A DNA stretch of 64,000 nt from positions 1 through 64,000 of the forward strand of contig JAMJFZ010000181.1 in the NCBI GenBank assembly GCA_026225945.1, given 5' to 3'. The notes beneath the pieces were generated by a model. The model did not search any database. It had not been told where the DNA came from and was given only the letters and a program-made list of their open reading frames with translations. Below are positions 38,251 through 49,495 of this stretch, in pieces. The translations under genes and the position numbers were made by a program. Origin of the DNA: Cricetomys ansorgei (lineage: Eukaryota > Chordata > Mammalia > Rodentia > Nesomyidae). Within the stretch, counting starts at the first letter, position 1, and every line of letters starts with the position of its first letter.

Positions 38251-39784
38251 GATCATTTCTGTGACAAGATGCTATACACAATGACTTAGGGAAGTCATGA
38301 GGGTAAAGTAGGAAGAGAAGAGATTGCCTTTGAGTGCCTTCCTTAGCGAGGCACCATTTTGTGAGGACAGCATGCTGTGTGTAACAATTGCGCTCACCTT
38401 AGGGAGCTAATAATTATCTATAGAGGTGGGAGTTACATGGGTGGTAAAATAAAACAACCATTAGATGCCAATTGTTCCCATCCTTTATTCAAGGAAACTT
38501 TCAAATTTTTGCTTTGCTGTAGATTAGCTCCTATTAAGAGGGCTTAGAGCATTTCCTAGTTCTTAGGCAGTTCATTTATTTATTCATTTGTGTCAGGGAG
38601 GCAACTTTTAATTCAGGTTTTCTTCTCTTCTTTTGCTTTGGCTCATCACAGTAGTGTCCATGCTCACAATCAGTAACTCACCATTTCCCTTATTTGTCGT
38701 TAACACACATCAAATGAAGCTTCCCAGGAAAACATGAGTATCCTAGGATCTGGGTCTCCCTTTTGAGGGCCGGGAATCTAGAGGGTTCTAGAATCAGAGA
38801 TAATTCCAGATCTCTCCTCTTCCCTTATACCTTCCCTATACCTATAGGAAACTCCTCTCAACCCACTGAGTCGCAGTCCTGAAAGAAAGTTTGGGAAATG
38901 CTTCTCTTCCTTTGGATCAACAAAATGTGATAGCGTAAGGGCTGGGACTCAGAATCCAGCCCGGATTGCAGTTCACTGCCTGTCATTTCTTACCTGAGCT
39001 AGATACTGGGAAATAGTTTCTCAGTGCTGCAGATCTTAAACCAGCAAAGGACACATCTCTCCTAAGAGTGCTATACATACTCAATAGGATTGTATATCTA
39101 TTACAACTGTAATTATTTACTGGTATTGCCACATTTATATGACAGCCAGTTAGTCAACATGTACATGTAACATGGGACAGTAATCTTCTGAGGTTTGTGT
39201 AGGATTCTCCTAGCCATCTCTAGACCACACTCTGGTATTAATCTTGCATTTTTTTCTCTTCTAGTAATCTCAATGTTAATTGATGTTGCTCTGTAGGCCA
39301 GGCATATTCATTTTTTCCTGTGTTTACTTACATGGGTCATTGGACGTTAATAGTAAGGAAAATGCTTCTTGGCTTTCCATGCATAGCAAATACAAACCAA
39401 ATCCACTTAAGAGTAGAAGCAAAAATTTTAATGTTTTCTCTTTAAAGTGACAGCTGCTAGAATGAAAAAGGCTTGTCCTTATTAACTATGCATACTCAAA
39501 GCCATAAATACACGGGAAAATGCAGAGTTTTTTTTTTTTTTTAAACAAAACCTCAACATTCAGTTCTTTAAAAAAAAAGTCAGTATCATTGCCCAGAGAA
39601 GCATTTCCAGAAGGCAATATTTATAGCAGTGATAAGTCAGCTAGCCCAGCTGTCATTATCACTTACCATGGCTTCTGAGTATTAACTTTCTAGATCATCC
39701 ACAAGTGAGGAGAATTATAGAGATAAAATTAACTATATATTTAAGCGTAGACATACTTAAATATATTTAAGCCCTTAAGCATTG
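38251..39784. other. Unique non-coding sequence
   Basis: No gene. 38940-39060 has weak MIR-like similarity, not called. Confidence 0.45.
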
Positions 39785-39872
39785 TTTTGGTTAGAGATGA
39801 AACAGCGGTAAAGTGCTGTCGCAGAATTCTTGAAGCAGTGGGTTCAGTGCTCAGCACTAAAAAAACAAAACC
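39785..39872 (+). repeat. ID SINE (tRNA-Ala-related)
   Basis: A diverged ID element. ggttagagatgaaacagcgg replaces the A-box region and gggttcagtgctcagcacta the B-box, followed by AAAAAAACAAAACCC. It is a retrotransposed relic, not a functional tRNA gene. Confidence 0.65.
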
Positions 39873-40142
39873 CAACAATTTGGACCAGATTGTACTTCAA
39901 AACTCTGTCAACTGAGGCCACAAGCAACCGTGCTTGATGTGGGAACAAAGGTTCATACGGCATCTCATCAGGGAATACTTTCTACCAAAGATGTCTGCCA
40001 CTTCTTAGGTAGCTATATAATGCAGGATAGAAGCCATTGTAGAAGACAAGGCTTCCTGACCTTGATTCAAAATCATGCTCTGGGAACTTCCAACCAGTTT
40101 TTACCTCCATTTAGGAGACTTTGGATTCTGTGTCTACATGGT
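39873..40142. other. Short unique non-coding stretch
   Basis: No recognised feature. The 99-codon plus frame at 39930-40229 runs into L1 sequence and has no domain. Confidence 0.5.
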
Positions 40143-40745
40143 AAGCATTTTTTTTTTTGTTCATTTTTCAAGTTGGCATACAAAGTGATGGATTTCACTA
40201 TGAAAATTTCATATAGACTTTGTCGGTGATGATCCTCCTCAGCCTCCATCCAAGTTTTGACCCCTTCTGTCCTTCTTCCTGTCCCCCTGTAACTCACCTT
40301 TCACTTTCATGTCTAATATATTCTACTACCTTTCTCCCCGAGACTCGTATTTCTTCTCAAGGCCAGCTAAGAGTTTCAGTGTTTTAGGAATTATATTAAA
40401 GTCTGATCTATTTTGAATTATTTTTGTACAATGTGAGGGACGTTAAATCTAATTTCATTTTTTTTGGTAAATGTGTATCTTGTTCTACAGCATTAAAGAT
40501 GCTTACTTTCTCTCTACAGTGTGTATTTTTGACACCTTTGTCAAAAAATTATGTCTCCATAGCTGTGTCCTCTATTCTGGGACCTCTATTCTATTCCCTT
40601 GACCTACTTGTCTATTTTTATTACTAGTAGTATTTTATCTTTGTCACTATGGTTGTTTGGTATAATTTGAGGTCAGTTATTATTATACCACCAGCATTTT
40701 GTTTTTCTTCTTAGAGTTTCTTTGGCAATTTAAAGTCTTTTATGT
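40143..40745 (-). repeat. L1 3' UTR and ORF2 3' region, antisense (left part)
   Basis: The plus strand shows the L1 3' UTR complement (aagttggcatacaaagtgat, ggatttcactatgaaaattt). ORF2-end complement follows: gtgtatttttgacacctttg, tcaaaaaattatgtctccat, ctattctattcccttgacct, ggtataatttgaggtcagtt and ataccaccagcattttg. It is cut by the solo LTR at 40746 and resumes at 41142. Confidence 0.82.
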
Positions 40746-41141
40746 TGAGAGGACCACCAGGGCACTTCCTTGTGATGGGCAGGCCCTGACTCGCTCTTCA
40801 GGAATCCACAGTAATTCTCAGAAAGCCAGAAGCCAGCTGGACAATTAGAGCTTTCTACAAATCTCTTATGTGCCCCACTTTCCCAAGCACTTCTTACTTC
40901 CCTGCCAGATGTAACGAGCCAATCCAGTAAAGTCCCTTGCTCAGATACTGACCAATCAGAGAGTTCCCTCTAGTGACTGCTGTCTCACTTAAAAACCCCC
41001 ATACACCCGCATTTGGGACTGCCACATTTTTTTAATTGGTTATCCCTGGCATATCAGTATGTAACCCGTGGGAAATAAACTGCTTTAAAATGGCCACACG
41101 TTTCTCTCAATGTCTACTTGAGCTATTTCACAGGCCCAACA
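40746..41141 (+). mobile_element. Solo ERV LTR inserted in L1
   Basis: A 396-bp element with TGAGAGGACC at its left end and GGCCCAACA at its right. The flanking 4-mers ATGT (40742-40745) and GTGT (41142-41145) fit a 4-bp TSD with one change, and removing the LTR rejoins L1 sequence in register. A polyadenylation signal AATAAA sits at 41074-41079 and CCAAT boxes at 40919-40923 and 40952-40956, all consistent with plus orientation. TSD length and start suggest a class I (gammaretroviral-type) element. No coding sequence. Confidence 0.78.
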
Positions 41142-41520
41142 GTGTCTCTGTGTGAACATATCTTTCAAGTTCCATAAAGTCACTTAAATTCTGATAGGGG
41201 TTGTGTTGAATTTAGAGACTGCTTTCAGTAATGGAGCCATTGTTACGATATGAATTCTGCTAATCCATAACTGTAGAAGTCATTTTCTCCTAGTGTCATC
41301 TGCAATCTCTATCTTCAGTAGCTTAACGCACTTACTGGAGCTGTCCTTTGCTTTCTTTGTTAGGTTTATTCTTGTGGTATTTTTAAAGCTATTGCGAATG
41401 CTTCCTTTAATTTCTTTCTCAGAAAACTTATTTTTAATACATTTAATACATTTATAATTTACTTTTTTAAGTATTTTGTTTCCTGATCCTTTACTAAAAG
41501 TCATAATCATAAATTAAGAG
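41142..41520 (-). repeat. L1 ORF2 fragment, antisense (right part)
   Basis: Continues the L1 interrupted at 40745: attctgataggggttgtgtt, gaatttagagactgctttca, tttgttaggtttattcttg, gaatgcttcctttaatttct and ttctcagaaaac. These are reverse complements of the ORF2 C-terminal half. Frames are broken. Confidence 0.78.
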
Positions 41521-41635
41521 TTTCCTGGTGTAAGTCTATTTATATGTTCTATTACAATTACGAGGACTTTTCTTTTTAAATGATTGTTTTATGAAGTTGA
41601 CAGCTCCAGTATTTGTCAAAAAACTATTTATAATT

Positions 41636-41931
41636 TGTAGAAGTATGCCAGATGTGGCGGCTGAAGAAGGGCAACAAGGAGACATTCTCATACGTGCAAG
41701 CTCTGCCAGACCTCAGCAAAAGGAACCACCGTCTTGGCCAGTGCCATACTCAACAGTGGAACCCTGTTTATTGATTCAGACCTCCTCAGGTGCAGATAAT
41801 AAGTAATCAAACATAGAAATCCAACCTCCTGCAGGTTGGACAATACAAAATGCCATAGCCTAGGGTAGCCCCTCCCCAACAGTGCATAAAACAATTATTT
41901 TATATATAACTAAAAATCAACTTCCACAACA
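41636..41931 (-). mobile_element. 3' LTR of a class II ERV, antisense
   Basis: On the minus strand a 296-bp LTR begins TGTTGTGGAAG at 41931 and ends near TTCTACA at 41636. It carries AATAAA (complement at 41767-41772) in the right place for U3-R. Just upstream of its start (minus sense) is a purine run at 41932-41943, reading AAAAAGGGGAAA, which fits a retroviral polypurine tract. That makes this a 3' LTR still joined to internal sequence. No matching 5' LTR was seen. Confidence 0.7.
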
Positions 41932-41943
41932 TTTCCCCTTTTT
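41932..41943 (-). other. Retroviral polypurine tract
   Basis: TTTCCCCTTTTT on the plus strand, AAAAAGGGGAAA on the minus, directly adjoining the LTR start. In retroviruses this primes plus-strand DNA synthesis. Its position is the main support for the 3' LTR call. Confidence 0.7.
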
Positions 41944-42295
41944 GGTATAAGACCAAGGATTGCTTTATCACTACAACACAATTTCACACTACACTTGCAA
42001 AACTATTTATAAGAGGAACAACCATGAGGGTTGATAATGCACAGGACCAAATGGAACCAATCATCTATCGAGATGTGCACAATGTCTTTGGATAGAAAAA
42101 CATCAATATCCAAATTTTTGGAATTCATTCATGATCTTCTGGGCTCCTCCAAAGGGCTTGGATTATTTCTCTGGCTCTGCCCTGTGCAGCACACCCAGCT
42201 TGACCTCCATGTTTGATGCAGCTAGTGTGAAGTTCTATGCTTCTTTACTTTCTGCCCACCCTAGGTGGGATCATGACATTTTGATGAGTTCTAAA
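41944..42295 (-). mobile_element. Degenerate class II ERV internal 3' region, antisense
   Basis: Sequence inside the polypurine tract. It includes a stretch I recognise as dispersed in rodent ERV internals (gggctcctccaaagggcttg, ctctgccctgtgcagcacac). No frame of retroviral length remains. How far it extends beyond 42300 is unclear. Confidence 0.5.
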
Positions 42296-42324
42296 AATTG
42301 GAACATTATCCAGTGAGATTTCTC

Positions 42325-42470
42325 CAGGACCCATGTGATTGGAGAGAAGCAACTCCCACAGTTGATATCCATACATGTACTGTAGCTTATGTGCGTATAT
42401 ATGCACACACACCACCACCACCACCAACCAGTAAAATACAATATAAATTAACATCAATAAAAAGATCGGA
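42325..42470 (+). repeat. B2/B3-superfamily SINE 3' part
   Basis: Shows caggacccatgtgattggag, agaagcaactcccacagttg, then a CA/CCA-rich tail (42395-42426) and aaatacaatataaattaaca, as in tails of B2-type SINEs. The head is lost. Confidence 0.5.
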
Positions 42471-43079
42471 ACATTACATTCTCTTGTTTCTTCCTTAAGT
42501 ACTAATGTAGCTAGGACTGTCAATCACCTGCCCACCAGAAAGGCTGATTCACCTAAAGCTGTGCTAAGGAGATGGGATGAATGATTAGCTCTTTAATGAG
42601 CTAAGGTGCTCCTCCTTACTTGGAATGCCTTCATGCAGCCACTTATAGAGCCTCTACCATGTGGTCTGCCTACTGTTCTGACTAGCGCAACTTTCCTTTT
42701 TGTCTGCCTCATTTTATTTTGGATACCGACTAAAGCCTTGCCACACTTTTCTCAACACTTTAAACTTTCTTTCTCACTCTTCCTTGAAGCTTCCCTCCCC
42801 TTTTGACATACAGCTGCTTACTGACCTAGCTGCTTAACCAGCAAGGCTTCTTGAAATCTAACTCGAAAAGCACAGCTTTTCTTCCCCTTCTCCAGGTCCC
42901 TCCTCCTGGAAATCGCTAGGCTTTTGGATCTATTGTATTTCTCTCAAAATCTTCCAAGTTTTTTTCTAAATTCTTTGATTACTGAGACTAACAACCCAAA
43001 GGAGGAAACCCCAATAGCAACTCTGCTTCTCTTGGAGCAGGTTTTCCTTACAGCTTTTAATACTGTTTGTTTTGTAATT
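42471..43079. other. Unassigned, possibly ERV-derived sequence
   Basis: Pyrimidine-rich with a repetitive flavour (tgcttactgacctagctgct, agcacagcttttcttcccct), but not assigned. It lies between ERV and L1 fragments and may belong to the antisense ERV. Confidence 0.35.
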
Positions 43080-43314
43080 TTGACCTCTTACCTGTGATGT
43101 GCAGTAGAGAGGTTCTTCTCTGTTCAGGTGTATTTGGCGTTCTAAATGGCTCTTTTGTTCAAATGTCCATTTCTTTCTCTAGGTTTGGTAAATTTTTGTC
43201 ATAATTTCATTGAAGAAATTATCTTTGGCTTTATAGTTAACCCAGGTCCCTTCTTCTGCCCCATGTATTCTTAGCTCTGGCCATTTGAACATATTCCTGA
43301 GTTACTGGAAATTC
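43080..43314 (-). repeat. L1 ORF1-region fragment, antisense
   Basis: The plus strand matches the reverse complement of the L1 5'/ORF1 region: gttctttctctgttcagg-like start, ctaggtttggtaaatttttg, ataatttcattgaagaaatt and gccccatgtattcttagctc. It may be the 5' part of the same antisense L1 as 40143-41520. Confidence 0.58.
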
Positions 43315-43670
43315 TGAGGGACTGGGAGTTAGACAGAGTCCCTAATAAGCATACAGACAGGGAGAAGGGCCATGACTAGGTAATAAAGATTGTGAACTTG
43401 CAAGATGGCTGGCTTCTTATTCACCCTACTGACCTGAGAGAAAAGTCTGGCAACTTAAAAGGCCTTGTGTGCTTTTTCTGCTGCCAGAACTGGCTCATCA
43501 AATTCAAGGGCAAATCAGTACGTGTTTATATAACAATTGTGGGCCAATAGCCATCCTATCTTTCTTCAAACTGATCAGTCATAAATTAAGGGAGGAAGAC
43601 TCTTCAAGGATTTAAACAAAACCAAAAACAAAACCCAGCCCTCAAGGAGAAGCTGGGCTCTGGTTGCTCA
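43315..43670. mobile_element. Possible LTR inside L1
   Basis: A 356-bp segment with TGAGGGA...TTGCTCA ends and near-matching flanks ATTC/TTTC, sitting between two L1 pieces. It has no well-placed AATAAA in either orientation, so the call is weak. It could be another inserted repeat. Confidence 0.3.
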
Positions 43671-43900
43671 TTTCTTTTTTAGAATCTTAATTTCTTTGCT
43701 GGATTTTTCCTCCTTTATGCTTTTTAATTTATTCTACAAATTACATCCCATTTCATCCAGTTTACAAACTTGATTGTTTATTTTATTAATTGTCCTCAAC
43801 TGATTTCCTTACTTCATTCATCTGTTTATTTTAAGCTTTATGTGGTTATTTATCCTTTCTTAAGTAGGACTTTGAAGATTTTTTTTTCCTTCCTTCCCTG
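43671..43900 (-). repeat. L1 ORF1-region fragment, antisense (continued)
   Basis: Pyrimidine-rich sequence (gctggatttttcctccttta, catcccatttcatccagttt, caactgatttccttacttca) compatible with antisense L1 ORF1. Followed by T-rich runs to 43942. Confidence 0.45.
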
Positions 43901-45704
43901 TTTTCTTTTTCTTTTTTTTTAATCTCTCTCTCTTTTTTTTTTTGTTATCGTCTCTGGTTTCCGGCACTGAGGAGTTGTGAGCTTGTGGAAACATCATAGT
44001 GGCTTGCTGTTGCACATTGTGTGTGTGCGGTGCATCTGATGAAATAGTCCTGTGCTTCGATTTTCATGTTTTCCTTTTTCCTATTCTTTCTGTTGGTTCA
44101 GTTTGCACAAATGAAACTGGTGAGTCACGTTCACTCGGATTTAGCTGCCTACTCCCTACTACTTTTGAAGGTGTTGACCCCAGGCAGTTGGAGCACAAAT
44201 GATCTGTGCCCGCATAATTTGCATGTTTGCTTGTTCTCTTGACGTGTCTTTTTTCATTTTCCACGATGGACAGTCTTATGCCTTTCACTGGCTATATTAT
44301 GTTATATTTACATATTTTATTAACATTTCTAATTTCTATCACTCTGGATCCCTGAGCCGCGCGCTGGAATTTTGTGACATCCCTAACTGAGATTAGAAAA
44401 ACAGAAGCCCAAGTCATTTTTCTTGTTTCCTTATTTAGTCATCTGCATTCAGTTTGGTTCTGGGTTATACATACACTGTGGTTGTTCAATTGTCCTGGGA
44501 GAAGAAACAGAGGTACGAAAGAGAATAATGAATTGAATGAGACTAAAGGGAACAACACAGGAGAAACTTGTATCACGGAGTTAGGCGTGTTGGAAGCCTT
44601 TTGGTGGATTCTGTAAGGAGGGAGTAGTAGGACACGAAGAGCACACTTATGTTGTTTCCTGCTGAAACGGCAGAGCGCATGTGGGAAACTACTACTGATT
44701 TAAAGTCATCTTAGTGTGTCAGCTGTTGATTAATGCCCGGGCAGCACGTCTCACGGTGTGGTTGGCTCTCCCCTTCACCTTTCTGTGTAGTTAGATCTCA
44801 TCTGTCTTTTAAGCTTTCACTTTGGCTTTTGTCTCACTGAAGTCGGGCCAATAGGCAGTGGAACTGACTTGCCTCTTTTTATTCCAGAACATTGTGTGAG
44901 TCACCTTGAGCTCCCTTTAAAATGCAGATTCAGATTCAATAATCCCTGGGTAAGAAGACTGAGCTTTTACACTGCAAAGTCCCCAGTCTCTTCCCCGCAA
45001 GTGCTGCTGCTGTCTGGATTGCAATTTTCAATGGAAAAGCTCAGAAACCTTAAACCAGTCTGGATTATAAAAACTGAGGAACTTCATATATATAAAATGA
45101 GCTCCTATTTTGGGAAGGTAGAGCTTGAGCATCTTGAGCATCTGACTTTTACTCCATAAAAAGGGCTCAGTGACTTCCCCAGTCCTTAAGTATCCCAATG
45201 GAAGAAAGTAGACTTTTTTTTTTTTCTTTTTCATCTTATTTCTTCAGGATCATTTTAAATTCTTCTGAATGGGGTCTCTGTAGTCTACTTTAAATTCACT
45301 GCAAGACAGATGTATTTTTAATTGTTATTTTATAACCACTGAACATGTAACATTGTTTTGGAATCAGGAAGAAGAGCAAGAGGAACTTCGAGACAAGAAA
45401 CAGATCCATTGACACTTGAGCTAAATTTAGCATCACAGGAACAGGTCACCTATAAACTCTGGGAGTCTAACTTACCACCTGAACTGGGAACTTAGAAATT
45501 ACTAGTCTCTATAGATAATTCTAGTAAGAAGTATAACCAGATTTCACACAAGCCTTAGAGAACACCTACAGATGAGCATCAACAGATTCTCTATGGAGTA
45601 ATACAAGTTGCCAAGTGTTTCTTTCACTGACTCAAAGATTTCAAAAATTGTTTAACCCTATGCTTCTGGTTCCCTTTCCTTATCCCATCAGAACCACATT
45701 AGTT
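43901..45704. other. Unique non-coding sequence
   Basis: No gene or transposon recognised. T-rich simple sequence lies at 43901-43942 and 45212-45231. Confidence 0.5.
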
Positions 45705-45708
45705 GTAC
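45705..45708. repeat. Target-site duplication, left copy (GTAC)
   Basis: Identical to 46255-46258, flanking the solo LTR. Confidence 0.85.
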
Positions 45709-46254
45709 TGTTGAGTCCAAAATTTGTCGCCCACGGACCAGCGAGACGATGTATGCAAAAAGCAAAGGCACTTTTATTCTGCACGGGAAACCAGTATGCT
45801 GGGGTCAGGCACCAGGTGAAATGGCCGACCCTGAACAAAGGCTTACTGGCCTTGCTGGCCTTTTATAGATAGTAAGAGGGAGGTTTTGCATAGGTGAGGT
45901 AACCTTGTTTTTAGCTGAGGAACAAAAATTCAGTTTACAAATGTTTAGTTCTGATTGGCTCTTGCTCCAGGGGCTAACTGTTCACATTCTTAGACTATAT
46001 CTGGTTAGCAATTAAAGTCAAATCATCTGGTTTATGGCATTCAAGGCTATCTGGCTGGATGAGATAGGGGCTCCTTCTTTCTGATTGGTTACCCTCAGAG
46101 TGGAGGGGTCCTTATGGTCTGTCCCTGGGATTTACTAGCCTTCAAGGTCAGGCTCAGGTCAGGGACTTGAGCACGTACACTGTGGACCTGGACCAGACCT
46201 GAGACAAGGGACCTTGCACATATACACAAAGAGAGATGGAGTTTAGGTCCTTCA
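45709..46254 (-). mobile_element. Solo class I (gammaretroviral-type) LTR, antisense
   Basis: A 546-bp solo LTR. In minus sense it starts TGAAGGACC and ends GGACTCAACA, and a perfect 4-bp TSD (GTAC) brackets it. Regulatory signals fall in the canonical minus-strand order: CCAAT (complements at 46084-46088 and 45954-45958), then TATAAAA (complement at 45861-45867), then AATAAA (complement at 45773-45778). The 4-bp TSD, TGAA start and signal spacing match murine-leukaemia-type LTRs. No internal genes remain. It could still act as a promoter or enhancer pointing toward lower coordinates. Confidence 0.9.
45861..45867 (-). promoter_or_regulatory. LTR TATA box
   Basis: TATAAAA on the minus strand, followed by GGCC. 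It lies about 85 bases before the minus-strand AATAAA and about 90 after a CCAAT box, a normal retroviral U3 layout. Confidence 0.75.
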
Positions 46255-46258
46255 GTAC
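46255..46258. repeat. Target-site duplication, right copy (GTAC)
   Basis: Exact match to the left copy. Confidence 0.85.
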
Positions 46259-48689
46259 CTGTGTTACCGAATATTACAATAACTACCCAATTTGTCAAAC
46301 GATAAACAAAATATAAATACAATTTTAGCTTTTAGTTTTAGGTTTACATGGAAGAATGATATGCTTTGGAAAAGGTAGACATGTTTTTAAGCGTATTTGT
46401 TCTAATCATCTTTAAATCTCTCAGGTTCTCCAAGTGTCTGCGATACATATGGAGACACTAAGAAGTAGAGGAGCTAACCCTCCCTGAATTCCCTCCTTTT
46501 CATCCCTTCTGTGTTCAGGCTTTTGTCCTTCTTTCACCCCTAGGCTCAGCAAACAGACTGATCCAAATTTGCAAATTATCTGGAGATTTGATGGCTCAAA
46601 ACTGGAAATCCATGACAGCCACTTAGTCGGCATAGGTCTGGTATTGTGCTCTTGCTGACCATAGCAAGTTTGCTTATGGGATTCTAATGCTAATGCATGC
46701 CCCACACACATAGAAGGAGACAGGAGCAGAAATCTGCTAGTGGTGCAGAAAAACCAGGAGAGATTAAGAGGCAAACCGCACAGCACTCTCCTTATCTCAA
46801 GGTGAGTCAAGGATGCCTCTGTCTGACAGCGAGATCACAGAAGGCACCGTGTTTGCCTTTTGATCCCAGAGAACAAAAAACAATGTTCCGGTTTATTTCT
46901 ACAGCTTGTGACAGGATAGGGAGATAATTCTCTCTGTGTGTTGAGGAATAGAGTTTAGTCCTGGCATCACGGATGTCCTTCTAATTCCTTCTTCCAGTAG
47001 GGAAGAGTGGTTTCTTACATTCTTGGTTTCGATTAAATTACCATAGGAGATAACGTATGTGAAAAGTGAGCAGTTGGACACTTTTTGATGTATGTTGATT
47101 GAATTGGCATGCATTGTACTTAATGAATAATTGATTTCTGTGAAATGTTTCAGAAGTATATATACTTTTGAAACCAAAGAAGGTGAATACAGACTAACTC
47201 ATGCAAGGGGAGCTCCCTGCTTTCCCCGGAACTTAACTACAATTGCCAGATACAAGTGTGTAGAACAACAAGGGGATACTTTCTGTATCCACCATGCTGG
47301 ACCTGCCCTGGTCATTTGGCTAAGACTATTCTCACACAGTGAAATAAGATATGATATGAAAAGTCTCTCTTAACTGGTAGGCTAGGATGGGAAGTGTTGG
47401 GAAGTGAAGAAGAGAAAAGTCAGCCCCGCCTCCCCCTTTTAAACAAAATGGTGAGTAAGATCTTGCCATATATAGAGAAAGAGACATTTAAATTGATTGG
47501 TTAAAAAAAGCCTAATACTGTTTTTACTGATTCTTCCATTTACTGAGTTATTTGGTAATTCGTTTAAATTTAAATGTCAGATGTCATGCTAAAGATAAAG
47601 AGAAAAATAAGATGTGAGTGTTGTTTACTTAAGGAGCTCACCCTGGTGGAGGAGACAGACATATTCACAAGTAATGGCAGATATGGATTCTGCAGGTAGC
47701 TACAAGGTACAGAGTTGAACTGGATGAAAAATGATTCTGTTCCCATCTCTGGTTAAAGATAGAATGGACCAGAAAAAATGACAGCGGTCATGAGGTGTGT
47801 TATGGTTCAAGAACATGTAGAAATATTCATTGAGAGACTTAATTATGTATATTCCATGACTCCATGGTTTTATTTTTAGCATAAGCAGCACAAATATCCT
47901 AAGAAGGTAACCAGGTTTATATACGGGTGTGACATACAGGAACAGAAAGTACCATTTTCAACAGTAGAGCACTTGCTAAATACATTTCTGTACATCTATC
48001 CTGCATAGTACTAATTTAATCACCAGCATTATACTACAGACATTAAGATGAAGTCTTTATTGGGTGATGTGAAGCAAATCTGATTGCAGGTCTGTGCATT
48101 TATTTTGACTCCAAGTGTGTATGTTTGTATGAGTGTTTCAACACACGTATAATGAGAAATTCTGCTTATCTTTGTATGATGGATAATTCCCACTGCAATT
48201 TTTCTTCTTTCCTAAATTTTCTTAGATGAATCACCTTGTTAATCAGACCAAATTACAGAGCAACAAAAAGTTTTGCTAATACTTTCAGCTTTCTGAGAGG
48301 GTTGTTGTTTTCCTGGCATTCAAATCCTCTCCCCTCCCTCGCATTCTACTGTAATCACATGATCTTAAGCTGTGTCGTGAATTGCTACATATTGGGTCTC
48401 AGTTTCAGGTGTCAAATAAAATCCTACTTATAATCTGCCTCTATTCATATAGGTGACAACTCAATAGCCGAAAAAATTCATGAATCTTCTAACACAGCAA
48501 ACCAAGCCATTTTATCACCTCAGTCACAGCAGAAGCATGTCTGTCTAAACACCATTGGAACAGCATCAGTGGTCATTTGGAGACATGTCTCCTTGGATAA
48601 ACTTCTTTCTTGTCCCCTAAGACAACTCCATTCTTGAACCCATTTTGCCCTTTACAACAGAAAGGAGCTTTGCAGGTAGACTTACATTA
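46259..48689. other. Unique non-coding sequence
   Basis: No gene recognised. The 129-codon minus frame at 46421-46810 lacks any known domain. 47520-47690 faintly resembles an ancient mammalian repeat (gtcatgctaaagataaagag, aaggagctcaccctggtgga, ggagacagacatattcacaa). Confidence 0.45.
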
Positions 48690-49065
48690 AAGATCTTGGG
48701 ATGGAAGATTCTCTTGTATTTCCTAGCTGGGCTCCCAGTGTAATCACAGATGTGATAGAAGAGAAGCAGAAGGGAGGTTCACGACACAGAAAGGGATGCA
48801 ATGGCAGCAGAGAGGCATTTGAAGGTACCAAGCTGCTGGCTTTGAAGATGGAGGAGAGGCTGTGAGTCAAGCAATTACAGCTCCAAGAAGACAGAAAAGG
48901 GAAGAGGGAACTTCATCCCTCCAGCTCCAGAGCTGCAATGCCCACAGGACACATGGACCAAAGTCATGTTCAGACCTCTGGCCTCTAGGACTGTCAAAGA
49001 ATCAATTTTGTGCTGTTTGAAGCCATCTTATTTGTGACAATTTAGCAACGACAGTCAACTAACAG
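48690..49065 (+). repeat. Ancient mammalian interspersed repeat (MaLR/MER-like), unassigned
   Basis: The order matches a repeat also common in human: agctgggctcccagtgtaat, cacagatgtgatagaagaga, ggtaccaagctgctggcttt, aagatggaggagaggctgtg, cctctggcctctaggactgt and ttgtgctgtttgaagccatc, then gtcaactaacag. I cannot name the family with confidence. Confidence 0.55.
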
Positions 49066-49349
49066 ACAAGATTTTGATGTCTTCGCAATGCTTTCCACTA
49101 TTTTGTGGAATCCTCCATGGTTTTATAGAATTCTTCTCGTGCTGCATTTCTTTTCCAAAATTAAGAACTAGGATTTTCCTGTTCCTCTTTCTTTTCCCTT
49201 AAGAAGACTCATTTGGACTTTTAGCTACATGATTCTTGAAATTTCGGTATTCAATAAACCTAAGGCTATGAAAGTGGGGAGATGACGAGTGAGCCGAATA
49301 AAGATCTTGAAGAGATTGTACCACATAGTCACAGTGGCTTTCCCAGGTG

Positions 49350-49495
49350 CAATGTTTTTGTTTCTTTAAGACAGGCTCTCCTGTAGCCCAGGGTAACTTC
49401 AAACTGACTATGGAGCAAAGGCTTGTCTTGGTTTCCTTCCTGCCTCTACCTCCCAAATGCTGAGATTGTAAGTACGTGTTCAGGTGCATGTTTTA
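49350..49495 (-). repeat. B1-like/proto-B1 SINE, antisense
   Basis: The plus strand reads gtttctttaagacaggctct, cctgtagcccagggtaactt, caaactgactatggagcaaa, cctgcctctacctcccaaat and gctgagattgtaagtacgtg. Old and diverged. Confidence 0.7.

Noticed and set aside
39785..39872. tRNA gene
   Set aside because: It is a diverged ID SINE with degraded A and B boxes and an A-rich tail; the cloverleaf does not hold.
46421..46810. 129-codon minus frame as a possible exon
   Set aside because: No recognisable protein motif and no convincing splice signals paired with another coding segment.
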